Source: DATLGB01 sp964242305
GTDB taxonomy: Bacteria > Actinomycetota > Thermoleophilia > Solirubrobacterales > Solirubrobacteraceae
NCBI GenBank assembly: GCA_964242305.1
Contig: CAXTBB010000009.1
Location: forward strand, 35,323-99,322
Direction: 5' to 3'
DNA: 64,000 nt
Part shown: positions 36,079 through 46,468 of the stretch, piece by piece
Layout: each line of letters opens with the position of its first letter
Numbering within the stretch: position 1 is the first letter of the stretch
Position numbers and translations under genes: made by a program
Notes under the pieces: generated by a model
Told to the model about the DNA's origin: nothing
The model's database searches: none
What the model saw: only the letters and a program-made list of their open reading frames with translations

Positions 36079-36975
36079 GTGGAGAGTGGTCGCTGGCAGC
36101 GAACCGTCGTCGGCGACCTCGTTGCCGAAGCCTTCGGCACCTTCCTGCTGATCGCCTTCGGCTGCGGCTCGGTGGCGATGTCGGTCGCCGCGCTCAACCA
36201 GTCCGGACGCGGCACGGTGCCGTTCCAGGCCAGCGGCGACTGGCTGCTGATCTGCCTCGGGTGGGGGCTCGCGGTCTGCTTCGCGATCTACGCCACCGGC
36301 GGCGTGACCGGCGCGCACCTCAATCCCGCGGTGACGTTCGCCATGGCCCTGCGCCGCGACTTCCCCTGGAGCCGCGTCCTCGCGTTCTGGGCTGCGCAGC
36401 TCGTGGGCGCCTTCCTGGGCGCCGCGCTGATCTACCTGCTCTACCACGACGCGATCGCCGCCTACGAGGCCAAGCAGCACATCAAACGGGCCAGTGCGGA
36501 CGGCGCCGCCACCTTCGGCATCTTCGGGACGACCCCCGCGCCGTACTTCAAGAACCCGTGGATCCCCCTGCTCGACCAGGTCGCCGGGACCGCCTTCCTG
36601 GTGGCCTTCATCCTCGCCGTCAAGGACGAGTACAACGCGCCGGTCAAGGGCAACCTCGCGCCGCTCATCGTCGGCTTCATCGTGGTCGCGATCGGCATCT
36701 CCTTCGGCGCCAACGCCGGGTACGCCATCAACCCGGCCCGCGACCTCGGGCCCCGGCTCCTCGCGGGCATCGCCGGCTGGGGCGCCAACGCCGTCCCCGG
36801 CAACTACGGCCCGATCAGCGGCTACTTCTGGGTCCCGATCGTCGGCCCGCTGATCGGCGGCGCCGTCGGCGCCTACGCCTACGACTTCCTCGTCCGCAAC
36901 GTGCTGGTCAAGCGCGGCGTGGAACCCGACCCCGATGTGATGGAGAAAGGACAGACGGCGATCGACGATGGCTGA
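36079..36975 (+). CDS. glpF: glycerol facilitator (aquaporin family)
   Basis: 298 residues, GTG start. Two NPA boxes are present: HLNPAVTF in the first half and AINPARDLGPR in the second. Asp after the second NPAR is the mark of glyceroporins rather than water-specific aquaporins. Six long hydrophobic helices and two half-helices fit the MIP fold. Passive glycerol entry feeds GlpK, whose gene overlaps its last eight bases, so the two are co-translated. Confidence 0.94.
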   Translation: MESGRWQRTVVGDLVAEAFGTFLLIAFGCGSVAMSVAALNQSGRGTVPFQASGDWLLICLGWGLAVCFAIYATGGVTGAHLNPAVTFAMALRRDFPWSRVLAFWAAQLVGAFLGAALIYLLYHDAIAAYEAKQHIKRASADGAATFGIFGTTPAPYFKNPWIPLLDQVAGTAFLVAFILAVKDEYNAPVKGNLAPLIVGFIVVAIGISFGANAGYAINPARDLGPRLLAGIAGWGANAVPGNYGPISGYFWVPIVGPLIGGAVGAYAYDFLVRNVLVKRGVEPDPDVMEKGQTAIDDG

Positions 36976-38407
36976 GTACGTCGCGGCAATCGACCAGGGA
37001 ACGACCAGCTCGCGCTGCATCGTGTTCGACAAGGACGGCAAGATCATCGAGACCGACCAGCGCGAGCACGAGCAGATCACCCCCCAGGCGGGCTGGGTCG
37101 AGCACGACCCGATGGAGATCATCAAGAACGTCAAGAAGTGCATCGGCTCCGTCTCCGACGACCTGGTCGCGTTCGGCATCACCAACCAGCGCGAGACGAC
37201 CGTGGTCTGGGACAAGGAGTCGGGCGAGCCCGTCTACAACGCGATCGTCTGGCAGGACACGCGCACGGACAAGATCGTCCGCGAGCTGGGCGACCCCGAC
37301 CAGCTGCGCGAGGCGACCGGCCTGCCGCTCTCGACCTACTTCGCCGGCCCGAAGGTCAAGTGGATCCTCGACAACGTCGACGGCGCGCGCAAGAAGGCCG
37401 AGAACGGCGACCTGCTGTTCGGGACGATGGACACCTGGGTGCTCTGGAACCTGACCGGCGAGCACCTCACCGACGTCACCAACGCGTCCCGCACCCTGCT
37501 GATGGACCTGGAGACGCTCGAGTGGAAGGAGGACCACTGCGAGCTGCTCGGCATCCCCATGTCGATGCTTCCGGAGATCCGGTCCTCTTCCGAGCGCTAC
37601 GGCGAGTACAAGGGCACGCCGGTGTCGGGCATCCTCGGCGACCAGCACGCGGCGCTCTTCGGGCAGACCGCCTTCGAGACGGGCGACGCCAAGAACACCT
37701 ACGGCACCGGCTCCTTCCTGCTCGTCAACACGGGCGAGGAGATCGTGCGCACGGAGAAGCTGCTGACGACGGTCGGCTACCAGGTCGGCGACGAGAAGCC
37801 GACCTACGTCCTGGAGGGCTCCATCGCGGTGACCGGCGCGTTGATCCAGTGGCTGCGCGACCGCCTCAAGATCATCGACTCCGCCGAGGACTCCGAGACG
37901 CTGGCCAAGACGGTCGACGACAACGGCGGCGTCTTCTTCGTCCCCGCCTTCTCCGGCCTGTTCGCCCCCTACTGGCGCGACGACGCCCGCGGCGCGATCA
38001 TGGGCCTGACCGCCTACAACACCGACGGCCACATCGCGCGCGCCGCGCTGGAGGCCGCCGCGTGGCAGACCAAGGAGGTCGTCGACGCCGCCAACGAGGC
38101 CGCCGACGTCCCGTTCTCCGAGCTGCGCGTGGACGGCGGCATGACCGCCAACGACCTGCTCATGCAGTTCCAGGCCGACGTCCTCGACGTCCCCGTCATC
38201 CGCCCCAAGGTGACGGAGACGACCGCCCTCGGCGCCGCCTATGCGGCCGGTCTGGCCGAGGGCTTCTGGGAGGACCGCGACGAGCTGCGCGATCGCTGGG
38301 AAGAGGACAAGCGGTGGGAGCCCGACATGGAGTCCGAGACGCGCGAGCGTGAGTTCGCCCGCTGGCAGAAGGCGGTGCAGCGCACCCTGGACTGGACCGA
38401 CGAGTGA
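36968..38407 (+). CDS. glpK: glycerol kinase
   Basis: 479 residues, a little shorter than the usual 500. FGGY-type kinase: YVAAIDQGTTSSRCIVFD is the phosphate-1 motif, QREHEQITPQAGWVEHDP the conserved glycerol-binding region, GITNQRETTVVWD, and LRVDGGMTANDLLMQFQADV the C-terminal signature with the adenosine site. It phosphorylates glycerol to glycerol-3-phosphate, the substrate of GlpD across the divergent promoter. Overlaps glpF. Confidence 0.96.
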   Translation: MAEYVAAIDQGTTSSRCIVFDKDGKIIETDQREHEQITPQAGWVEHDPMEIIKNVKKCIGSVSDDLVAFGITNQRETTVVWDKESGEPVYNAIVWQDTRTDKIVRELGDPDQLREATGLPLSTYFAGPKVKWILDNVDGARKKAENGDLLFGTMDTWVLWNLTGEHLTDVTNASRTLLMDLETLEWKEDHCELLGIPMSMLPEIRSSSERYGEYKGTPVSGILGDQHAALFGQTAFETGDAKNTYGTGSFLLVNTGEEIVRTEKLLTTVGYQVGDEKPTYVLEGSIAVTGALIQWLRDRLKIIDSAEDSETLAKTVDDNGGVFFVPAFSGLFAPYWRDDARGAIMGLTAYNTDGHIARAALEAAAWQTKEVVDAANEAADVPFSELRVDGGMTANDLLMQFQADVLDVPVIRPKVTETTALGAAYAAGLAEGFWEDRDELRDRWEEDKRWEPDMESETREREFARWQKAVQRTLDWTDE

Positions 38408-38408
38408 C

Positions 38409-40061
38409 GTGAGCGTCCGGCTGGACGTCGACGCGCTCGACTACGCGATCGTCGCGATCTACTTCGTCACGGTCCTGGGCGTCGGCTTCGTCGCCAAGCG
38501 CTACGTGAAGTCCTCGCTGGACTACTTCCTCAGCGGCCGCTCGCTGCCGGCCTGGATCACCGGCCTCGCGTTCGTCTCCGCCAACCTGGGCGCCGTCGAG
38601 ATCCTCGGCAACGGCGCCAACGGCGCGCAGTACGGCGTCGCCACCGTGCACTACTACTGGATCGGCGCGGTCCCGGCCATGGTCTTCCTCGGCCTGGTCA
38701 TGATGCCCTTCTAATACGGGTCCAAGGTCCGCTCGGTGCCCGAGTACCTGCGGCTGCGTTTCTCCGACGGCGCGCACAAGTTCAACAGCGTCACCTTCGC
38801 CGTGGCCACCGTCCTGATCGCCGGCGTCAACCTGTTCGCGCTCGCCCTCGTGCTCAAGCTGCTGCTGGGCTGGGCGATCATCACCGGCATCCTCGTCGCC
38901 GCGGTCGTGGTGCTCGCCTACATCACGCTCGGCGGGCTGAGCAGCGCCATCTACAACGAGGTGTTGCAGTTCTTCGTGATCATCGCGGCGCTGCTGCCGC
39001 TGACCATCGTCGGTCTGCACGACGCGGGCGGCTGGGGTGGCCTGAAGGACAAGATCCGCGACTCCAAGCTCGGCGAGGCCGGGCTGCACGCGTTCCAGGG
39101 GACGGGGGTCGGGCACGTCGACAACCCGCTCGGGGCGACCTGGATCGGGATCGTGTTCGGCCTCGGCTTCGTGCTCTCCTTCGGCTACTGGACGACCAAC
39201 TTCGTCGAGGTCCAGCGGGCGCTGTCCGCCAAGAACCTGAGCGCCGCCCAGCGCACGCCGCTGATCGCCGCCTACCCGAAGCTGCTGATCCCGGCCGTCG
39301 TCGTCATCCCGGGCATGATCGCCCTCTGGAAGATCAAGGGCCTCGGCGGCGGCGACGCGAACCTCGACTACAACAACGCGATCCCGCTGCTGATGAACGA
39401 GTACCTGCCCAACGGCATGCTCGGCATCGCGCTCACCGGGCTGATGGCGTCGTTCATGGCCGGCGTCGCCGCCAACGTGTCGGCGTTCAACACGGTGGTG
39501 ACGACGGACATCATCGAGCCCTACGTCAGGCCCGACCGGGAGGACGACTACTACATCCGCATCGGGCGCTACGTGACCGTCGCCGGGATCGTGGTGGCGA
39601 TCGCCACCGCCCTGATCGCGTCCACCTACTCCAACCTGCAGAACTACCTGCAGGCGCTGTTCTCGATCTTCAACGCGCCCCTGTTCGCCGCCTTCATCAT
39701 CGGGATGTTCTGGAAGCGGATGACGCCCGCCGCCGGGCTCTGGAGCCTGGTCGCCGGGACGGCCGTGGCCCTGTTCCTGTACGTCGGCTACAAGTTCCTC
39801 GACGTCTTCACCTTCGGCTCCGACCTCGACGAGAGCTTCTGGGGCGCCGGCAGCGCGTTCGTCACGGTGGCCGTCTTCGCGGTCCTCATCACGCTGTTCA
39901 CGAAGCCCAAGCCCGAGGACGAGCTCGACGGGCTCGTCTGGGGCAAGGTGTCCATCGGCGACGCCGACGACGACGATCGCGGTGCGTGGTGGCAGTCGCC
40001 GCCGCTGCTTGGCGGCGTCGCGGTCGGGGCCGCCGCGATCCTCACGGTGGTGTTCTTCTAG
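38409..40061 (+). pseudogene. sodium:solute symporter (SSS) gene interrupted by an in-frame stop
   Basis: A single reading frame of about 550 codons encodes a typical SSS transporter of 13-14 helices, but codon 102 is TAA at 38712-38714. The 5' part reads MMPF then stop; the frame resumes at YGSKVRSVPEYLRLRF, which is the family MPFY..SVPEYL continuity. A change from TAC to TAA in a Tyr-Tyr pair would explain it. A GTG at 38736 could start a 441-residue remnant lacking the first helices. It lies two bases after glpK, suggesting an organic acid or sugar symporter related to glycerol use. Either a real nonsense mutation or a base error. Confidence 0.8.
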
Positions 40062-40063
40062 CC

Positions 40064-40321
40064 ATGGCCGATCAAGACGAGAAGCGCGCCGCGGACCTGT
40101 TCGACCTGCGCCGCATCATCGCGGGCCTGTTCATCGTCTACGGGATCATCCTCACGATCACCGGCCTCCTGGACTCCAAGGCCGAGGTGGCGAAGGCCGC
40201 GGGGCTGCGCATCAACTTGATCGCCGGGCTGGGGATGCTCGCGCTGGGGATCTTCTTCGTGGCCTGGGCGCTGCTCAGACCGCTGGGCCGGCAGCTGGAG
40301 GAAGCGGAGCGCGACGGATGA
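40064..40321 (+). CDS. small two-helix membrane protein
   Basis: 85 residues, ATG two bases after the symporter stop. Two hydrophobic segments (about 16-37 and 47-71) are joined by a short polar loop; the N-terminus is charged (MADQDEKRAADLFDLRR). No family recognised with certainty. Small membrane proteins often accompany SSS symporters as accessory subunits, so partnership with the broken symporter is possible. It overlaps the convergent RDD gene by 47 bases. Confidence 0.65.
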   Translation: MADQDEKRAADLFDLRRIIAGLFIVYGIILTITGLLDSKAEVAKAAGLRINLIAGLGMLALGIFFVAWALLRPLGRQLEEAERDG

Positions 40322-40751
40322 CCAGCGTGGAGGCGACCGTGTCGCCGATGCGCTGATTGCGCTTGGACGCCAGGGCGACCACGAAGCCGACCAGGCACGG
40401 GACGATGTAGGGGAACGCGTCGGCCAGCAGCAGGAACCAGCGCGCGATGCCGCGGGCCACACCGGGCGGCTGCGCGCCGTCCTCCCCGACCAGCCGCAGG
40501 CCGAGCAGCAGCTTGCCGAGCGTGACACCGGTGACCCCCGGGAGGACGCCGAGGTAGCTGCCGTTCACGATGAGCACGAGCGCGAAGTAGGCGAGCGCCG
40601 GCGCACCCTCGACGGAGTAGTTGACGCCCGGGCCCGGGTTGGAGTGCCCGAGCGCGGCGAGCAGTGCGGCGTCGATCGCGCCGACGATGACCGCGTCGAT
40701 GAGGAAGGCGACGACGCGCCGGCCGACGACCTGGGTCTGCATGGCCGCCAT
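40275..40751 (-). CDS. RDD family membrane protein
   Basis: 158 residues. The N-terminal VVGRRVVAFLIDAVIVGAID has the conserved Arg and Asp of RDD domains (R...D...D), GVTLGKLLLGLRLV is the second conserved block, and RWFLLLADAFPYIVPCLVGF carries the last helices. Three to four hydrophobic segments. RDD proteins are poorly understood, with roles proposed in ion transport and stress. An alternative start is ATG 40742. Overlaps the end of the small membrane protein gene. Confidence 0.8.
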   Translation of the reverse strand: MAAMQTQVVGRRVVAFLIDAVIVGAIDAALLAALGHSNPGPGVNYSVEGAPALAYFALVLIVNGSYLGVLPGVTGVTLGKLLLGLRLVGEDGAQPPGVARGIARWFLLLADAFPYIVPCLVGFVVALASKRNQRIGDTVASTLVIRRAPLPPAAGPAV

Positions 40752-40858
40752 TCTCTAGGTTTCGCACATGCGCGGCGCAGCGGCGCTTCCGCCGCGCCGG
40801 TCTGCCGCTGTTCATCGAGGGCGCCGGGCATCCGCTCAGCCGGCGCCACGGGTCAGGG

Positions 40859-41178
40859 TTGATGCTCGTCTCGCACGCGCTGCAGGTGGTGGCCGTGACG
40901 TTGGCGATCGGGCCGAGCGTGTACGACAGCTGGATCGGCACGCAGCGGACCGAGGCGGTCACCCTGCACGTGTTCGGGGAGGACGCGCGGGTGACCGAGG
41001 AGCGGCTGCGGGTCGCCGGCGCGGTGGCCGGGCTGTCGGGCCTCTACGACGCGATCGCCGTGCCCTCGAGCTGCGAGAGCCCTGATCGCATCGATCAGGC
41101 GCGGCCCGTCGTGCGCGGGGCGTCGCGGCCGGAGGACGCCTGCGTCCGCAGCTCGCTCATCCATGTAGTTTGCCGGGT
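40859..41178 (+). pseudogene. possible degraded gene fragment
   Basis: The 427 bases between the RDD gene and the next SDR hold no complete gene. One forward frame looks coding by its high GC3 and amino-acid make-up, beginning upstream as RRFRRAGLPLFIEG and continuing through LMLVSHALQVVAVTLAIGPS to CVRSSLIHVV. It has no convincing start and runs into the SDR without a stop of its own, so it may be a truncated remnant. The original product is not recognised. The opposite strand gives only Arg-rich shadow frames. Confidence 0.25.
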
Positions 41179-42210
41179 ATGCCTTCCCTTCCGGGCCCTG
41201 TTCACGGACTTTGGCGGACCGTCACCAGGCCGCTCGACGCCGCCACGCGGCCGATTGGGTCGGGCCAGCGCTACCGGCCGCTGTACCCGCTCAACGCGGT
41301 CGACCGCCTGGTCAACGGGACGCGCACCCTCGAGAAGGCGGTGCGCGGCAAGACGGTCCTGATCACCGGCGCGTCGTCGGGGATCGGGGAGGAGTCCGCC
41401 CGCCAGGTCGCCGCCGCCGGCGGGACGGTCCTGCTCGTCGCGCGCGGCCGGGACAAGCTCGAGGCGCTCCAGGCGGACCTCGACGGCCTGGGCGGCACGT
41501 CGTTCGTGCATCCCTGCGACCTGACCGACTACGACGCCATCGACGCGATGGCCGAGCAGGTCCTCGCCCAGCACGGGCAGGTCGACATCCTCGTCAACAA
41601 CGCCGGCCGCTCCATCCGCCGCTCCGTGGAGCTGTCCTACGACCGCTTCCACGACTACGAGCGCACCATGCAGCTCAACTACTTCGCGCCCGTCCGGCTC
41701 ATCCTCAAGTTCCTGCCGGGGATGCGCGAGCGCAAGTCCGGCCAGGTCATCAACCTGAGCTCGATCGGCGTGCCGACCCGCACCCCGCGCTTCGGCGCCT
41801 ACATCGCCTCCAAGGCGGCGCTGGACACGCTCTGCGACGCGCTCCAGGGCGAGGTCCACGACGACGGCGTCCGCTTCACCACGATCTACATGGGGCTCGT
41901 GCGGACGCCGATGATCGCGCCGACCACGCTCTACAACCGCTTCCCGGCGCTGACCCCGGAGGACGCCGGCGCGATCGTCGCTGACGCGATCATCTTCAAG
42001 CCGCGCCGGCTGTCACCGCCCGTCGGGTCGATCGCCTCCTTCGCGGACTCCATCAGCCCGTGGCTGATGGACCAGGTCCGCAACCAGGCCTACCACCTGT
42101 TCCCGGACTCGAAGTCTGCGCGCGGTGACAAGGGGTCCAAAGAGGAGGAGCAGGAGGCCGGCGTCGTCGGGCGCGCGTTCGCCCAGGTCACGCGCGGCGT
42201 CCACTGGTAA
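41179..42210 (+). CDS. SDR-family oxidoreductase
   Basis: 343 residues from ATG 41179 (a TTG at 41170 is possible). Classical SDR core: TGASSGIGEESARQV for the dinucleotide, LVNNAG, the Ser in INLSSIG and the catalytic FGAYIASKAAL (Tyr and Lys). About 50 N-terminal residues precede the Rossmann domain and 60 follow it, longer than the 250-residue norm and like the mycobacterial membrane-associated SDRs. Substrate unknown; a lipid-modifying role is possible. Confidence 0.85.
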   Translation: MPSLPGPVHGLWRTVTRPLDAATRPIGSGQRYRPLYPLNAVDRLVNGTRTLEKAVRGKTVLITGASSGIGEESARQVAAAGGTVLLVARGRDKLEALQADLDGLGGTSFVHPCDLTDYDAIDAMAEQVLAQHGQVDILVNNAGRSIRRSVELSYDRFHDYERTMQLNYFAPVRLILKFLPGMRERKSGQVINLSSIGVPTRTPRFGAYIASKAALDTLCDALQGEVHDDGVRFTTIYMGLVRTPMIAPTTLYNRFPALTPEDAGAIVADAIIFKPRRLSPPVGSIASFADSISPWLMDQVRNQAYHLFPDSKSARGDKGSKEEEQEAGVVGRAFAQVTRGVHW

Positions 42211-42317
42211 GGCGCCCGCTGATCGCCGCCTGAGCGACCCTTACGGCCTGAGCTTCCGAGCTTGCGAGGTTGAGCGCTGCGCGTCGCCGGGCACACGCAG
42301 CCGGCGCCAGCGAATGC

Positions 42318-42731
42318 CTATCCGGAGTCGTCGATCGTGGTGGGGGGCGCCGTCGGCGCGGGGGTCGCGGCCGGCTTGGGCGGGGCGGTCCGAACCGGCG
42401 CGGCGGGCTGCACGGGCACCGCGGTGCGGACGGGGGCGGCGGTGCGCGCCGGCGCGGGCGTGGTGGCGGGGCGTGGTTGGACGGTCGGGCGCGGCCTGGC
42501 CTTCGTGTGGCGCTTGGCGCGGTGCCTCGGCTTCGGCGTGGCCGCGGGGGTGGCGGTCGGGGTCGGCTGGGGGGTGGGGGACGGGGTGGGCGCGACGACG
42601 GACGGCTCCGCCTGGGCGCCGTCGGCGCCCCGGTAGCCGGGCTGCTTGAACGCGCCGGCGCCGAGGATCACGAGAAAGCCGACGGCGACGACCAGAAGGA
42701 CGGGAACGAGCCCGTCCGCCGTCCGCTTCAT
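42318..42731 (-). CDS. membrane-anchored Pro/Thr/Ala-rich protein
   Basis: 137 residues. One hydrophobic helix near the N-terminus (GLVPVLLVVAVGFLVILGAGAF) is followed by a long low-complexity stretch of PTPSPTPQPTP type, a basic RHRAKRHTKARPRP segment, and an APVRTA repeat. It is probably tethered to the membrane with the tail in the cell wall. No domain is recognised. The start overlaps the stop of the upstream secreted-protein gene by one base, so the two are co-transcribed. Confidence 0.6.
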   Translation of the reverse strand: MKRTADGLVPVLLVVAVGFLVILGAGAFKQPGYRGADGAQAEPSVVAPTPSPTPQPTPTATPAATPKPRHRAKRHTKARPRPTVQPRPATTPAPARTAAPVRTAVPVQPAAPVRTAPPKPAATPAPTAPPTTIDDSG

Positions 42732-43303
42732 TATCCGAAGCACCCCTTGATCGCGCCGGTCGCCTGGTCCAGGCAGGCGTCGGTGCGCGCCGGCGCCTTG
42801 TGCCGACGGACCTTGTAGCCGACGAACTTGCCCAGCTGTCCCGGACGGGCGATCCGCAGCTCCAGCACCATCGGCGGCCGCAGCTTGCCCTCGAGCTTGG
42901 CCAGCCGCATCGTGGTGTTGAGCATCGTCCGGTTGAGGACCTTGAAGGGGCAGTGCTTGCCCACGCAGGTGACGTTCACGATCGACCCGCGCTGGGCGCG
43001 GATGGCCATCTTGGAGACCTTCACGGTGCCCGAGGGTGCGACCGTGCCCTGCACGCTCACCAGCGGCAGTGCGACGGTGATGAACTTGATGCCCGCGTAG
43101 ATCGAGTCCGTCTCGTCGTCGTCGGAGCCGTCGGCGCAACCGGCGTCGGCGCCGTCGATCGCCCCGTCCCCGTCGTTGTCGATGCCGTCCGAGCACTGCG
43201 GGACTTCGTCCTGCGCACCCGACGTTGCCGGGACGGCGACGATCGCGGCGGCCATGGCGGCGATCAGCAGAGCAAGGCGAACCGGACCCCAGAGCAGGTG
43301 CAT
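42731..43303 (-). CDS. secreted protein with a calcium-binding DNDGDG motif
   Basis: 190 residues from ATG 43303. A signal peptide (MHLLWGPVRLALLIAAMAAA, cleavage after SGA or thereabouts) is followed by CSDGIDNDGDGAIDGADAGC, the thrombospondin type-3-like or dockerin-like Asp loop seen in many secreted bacterial proteins. The remainder has KVSKMAIRAQRGSIVNVTC and is rich in basic residues, resembling the Cys-containing beta modules of Thermoleophilia secretomes. Function unknown; probably extracellular. Followed by the Pro-rich membrane protein. Confidence 0.6.
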   Translation of the reverse strand: MHLLWGPVRLALLIAAMAAAIVAVPATSGAQDEVPQCSDGIDNDGDGAIDGADAGCADGSDDDETDSIYAGIKFITVALPLVSVQGTVAPSGTVKVSKMAIRAQRGSIVNVTCVGKHCPFKVLNRTMLNTTMRLAKLEGKLRPPMVLELRIARPGQLGKFVGYKVRRHKAPARTDACLDQATGAIKGCFG

Positions 43304-43415
43304 AGGAACCGCATCGCCCGTTGTCCGGCGTTCCTTGAGTTTCGCGGTTCGACGTTTGTTCGAGGGGCGGCGCCCCCATGGGTTCACGCCCGCCAGCCCG
43401 GGTACATCTGACCGC

Positions 43416-43535
43416 ATGCTGCTCATCGCCGGAGTCGTCCTGCTCATCATCGCCATCGCGGGTGGCGTCATCGTCCACCCGATCCTGTTCGCGCTCGCCA
43501 TAGTCGCGCTCGTGCTGTTCTTCATGGGCCGCTGA
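43416..43535 (+). CDS. 39-residue single-pass hydrophobic protein
   Basis: ATG 43416 gives MLLIAGVVLLIIAIAGGVIV then HPILFALAIVALVLFFMGR. Two short hydrophobic stretches flank a central His-Pro, resembling the Lmo0937-like small membrane protein family common in Gram-positives. Codon choice has strong GC3, supporting expression. No function is known for these proteins. It lies between the divergent secreted-protein gene and the lipoprotein gene. Confidence 0.6.
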   Translation: MLLIAGVVLLIIAIAGGVIVHPILFALAIVALVLFFMGR

Positions 43536-43565
43536 GCGCGCCCGTCTGAGTACCGTTGGCGCGCG

Positions 43566-44104
43566 ATGCGTCGCGCGCCGCTCGGTCTCCTCCTGCTGGC
43601 GCTCGCCACCGTCGCCGGCTGCGGGAAGCGGGAGCGCACGCCGGCCCTCGCACCCGTCCGGCTGGTGCTGACCGGCCCGCAGGACCTCGCGCAGGTCGAG
43701 GCGCGGTCGGTCACCGTCAGCGGCCGTGTCGCCCCCGCGGGCGCGCGGGTGCTCGTGGACGGGGTGCAGGCCACCGTGCGCGGCGGGTCCTTCACCGCCG
43801 AGGTGTCGCTGTCGGGCGGCGCCAACGTGATCGACGTGCAGGCCGCCGCACCCCGGCACCCGGCGGCGTTCACCGCCGTCCGCATCACCCGGCTCGTGCC
43901 CGTCGTCGTGCCGAAGCTCGAGGGGCTGGACCCCGACGACGCCACCGACAAGCTCAGCGACCTCGGCCTGAAGGCGGAGGTGCGCAACATCAACCCGATC
44001 GACTTCGTCCTGCCCGGCACCGTCGGCGTGTGCGGGACCGAGCCGGGCGCCGACGCGAAGGTCCGGGTGGGCACCACCGTCACCCTGCTGGTGCAGAAGA
44101 GCTG

Positions 44105-44108
<4 letters not shown>
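43566..44108 (+). CDS. PASTA-domain lipoprotein
   Basis: 180 residues. N-terminal lipobox LATVAGC indicates lipid attachment at Cys 21. The C-terminal part (VPVVVPKLEGLDPDDATDKLSDLGL) is a PASTA-type opening, the beta-lactam and peptidoglycan-sensing repeat found in kinase and penicillin-binding proteins; it ends in VRVGTTVTLLVQKSC. The N-terminal half is a beta sandwich. It sits beside a divergent-to-convergent Ser/Thr kinase, its stop overlapping that gene by four bases, so a wall-sensing link is possible. A 7-base inverted repeat (GCGCGCC/GGCGCGC, 43536-43564) lies just before its start. Confidence 0.75.
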
Positions 44109-45514
<1,406 letters not shown>

Positions 45515-45622
45515 CCCACGGAGCCTATGTGCGGCTGAGGTGTTCTGAACACTGGCGACTGTGGGGACAGTCCCCTGAGTCTCGGGTGTTCTGAACACTG
45601 GGCGCGGCTAGGCTCGCCGGCG
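45515..45622. promoter_or_regulatory. kinase/nudC divergent promoter with duplicated palindrome
   Basis: Two exact copies of the 17-base palindrome GGTGTTCTGAACACTGG lie at 45539-45555 and 45585-45601; the core GTGTTC-T-GAACAC is a perfect inverted repeat. Between them is a 25-base palindromic element described separately. A duplicated palindrome in a divergent promoter fits a dimeric regulator binding site, but could equally be part of a mobile repeat. Confidence 0.5.
45557..45581. repeat. REP-like short palindromic element, copy 1
   Basis: The element reads GACTGT-GGGG, centre ACAGT, then CCCC-TGAGTC. It shares its outer arms (GACTG-x-GGGG and CCCCTGAGTC) with the copy at 48302-48326, differing only in one arm base and the five central bases. 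Stem-loop potential and repeat in unrelated places resemble REP elements mobilised by RAYT transposases. Confidence 0.5.
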
Positions 45623-46468
45623 ATGGCGACCCCGATCACCTTCGCGGGTGGGACGCTCGACCGGGTCGCCGGCCGGCGCACGGACGCGGCGTGGCTGGCG
45701 GAAGCGCGCGCGGACGCTCGGGCGCGGGCCGTGGTGATCGGGCGCCGCGGGGTCCTGCTCGAGGACGGCGCCCCCGCGTACGTCGCGCTGGACGGGCGCG
45801 ACGGCGTGCTGCTCGGGGTGGACGCCGACGCGGCACCGGTGTGGGCGGTGGAGGCCTCCGACGGGGAGGAGCTGTCGGACCTGCGGCTGGCCTCCGGCGC
45901 GCTCGCGCCCGCCGACGCCGGCCTGCTCGCCTACGCGCAGTCGATGCTGCACTGGCACCGCGTGCACCGCTTCTGCGGCGTGTGCGGCGCGCCGCTGCAC
46001 CCCCGCGAGGCCGGCTTCGCGCGCGCGTGCGAGAACGACCACGTCGCCCACCCGCGCACGGACGCGGTGGTCATCATGCTCGTGGTGGACGGGGACCGCT
46101 GCCTGCTCGGCCGCCAGGCGGTGTGGCCGCCCGGCCGCTACTCGGCGCTGGCCGGCTTCGTGGAGCCGGGCGAGCCGCTGGAGGCCGCCGTCGCCCGCGA
46201 GGTGTGGGAGGAGGCGCGGGTGCGGGTCGGCGACGTCCGCTACCGGGCCTCGCAACCGTGGCCGTTCCCGGCCCAGCTGATGATCGGCTTCGAGGCCGAC
46301 TACGCCGGCGGCGAGGCCGACGCCACCGACGACGAGCTCGAGGACGTGCGCTGGTTCTCCCGCGACGAGATGACGGAGGCCGCCCGCGCCGACGAGAAGG
46401 AGTGGCTGCTGCTGCCGCCGCCGATCGCGATCGCGCGCCACCTCGTCGACGCCTGGCTGGCGGCCTGA
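45623..46468 (+). CDS. nudC: NAD+/NADH diphosphatase (Nudix)
   Basis: 281 residues. A zinc ribbon precedes the hydrolase: FCGVCGAPLHP and ARACENDHVAHPRTD. The Nudix box GFVEPGEPLEAAVAREVWEEARVRV (in pieces GFVEPGEPLEAAVA and REVWEEARVRV) has all catalytic acids, and SQPWPFPAQLM is the SQPWPFPxS block that defines NAD(H) diphosphatases. The enzyme splits NAD(H) to NMN and AMP and can remove NAD caps from RNA. Coupled to the following hydrolase by a TGATG overlap. Confidence 0.92.
   Translation: MATPITFAGGTLDRVAGRRTDAAWLAEARADARARAVVIGRRGVLLEDGAPAYVALDGRDGVLLGVDADAAPVWAVEASDGEELSDLRLASGALAPADAGLLAYAQSMLHWHRVHRFCGVCGAPLHPREAGFARACENDHVAHPRTDAVVIMLVVDGDRCLLGRQAVWPPGRYSALAGFVEPGEPLEAAVAREVWEEARVRVGDVRYRASQPWPFPAQLMIGFEADYAGGEADATDDELEDVRWFSRDEMTEAARADEKEWLLLPPPIAIARHLVDAWLAA

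Noticed and set aside
38712..38714. Recoding of the TAA (selenocysteine or pyrrolysine)
   Set aside because: Those use TGA or TAG; the missing residue fits Tyr, so mutation or base error is simpler.
40853..41164. Reverse-strand gene in the 40.75-41.18 kb gap
   Set aside because: Arg/His-rich shadow frame; the forward frame has better codon bias but no start.
43536..43564. Inverted repeat before the PASTA lipoprotein as a terminator
   Set aside because: No T-run follows and it overlaps the translation start, so it is at most a weak hairpin near the ribosome site.
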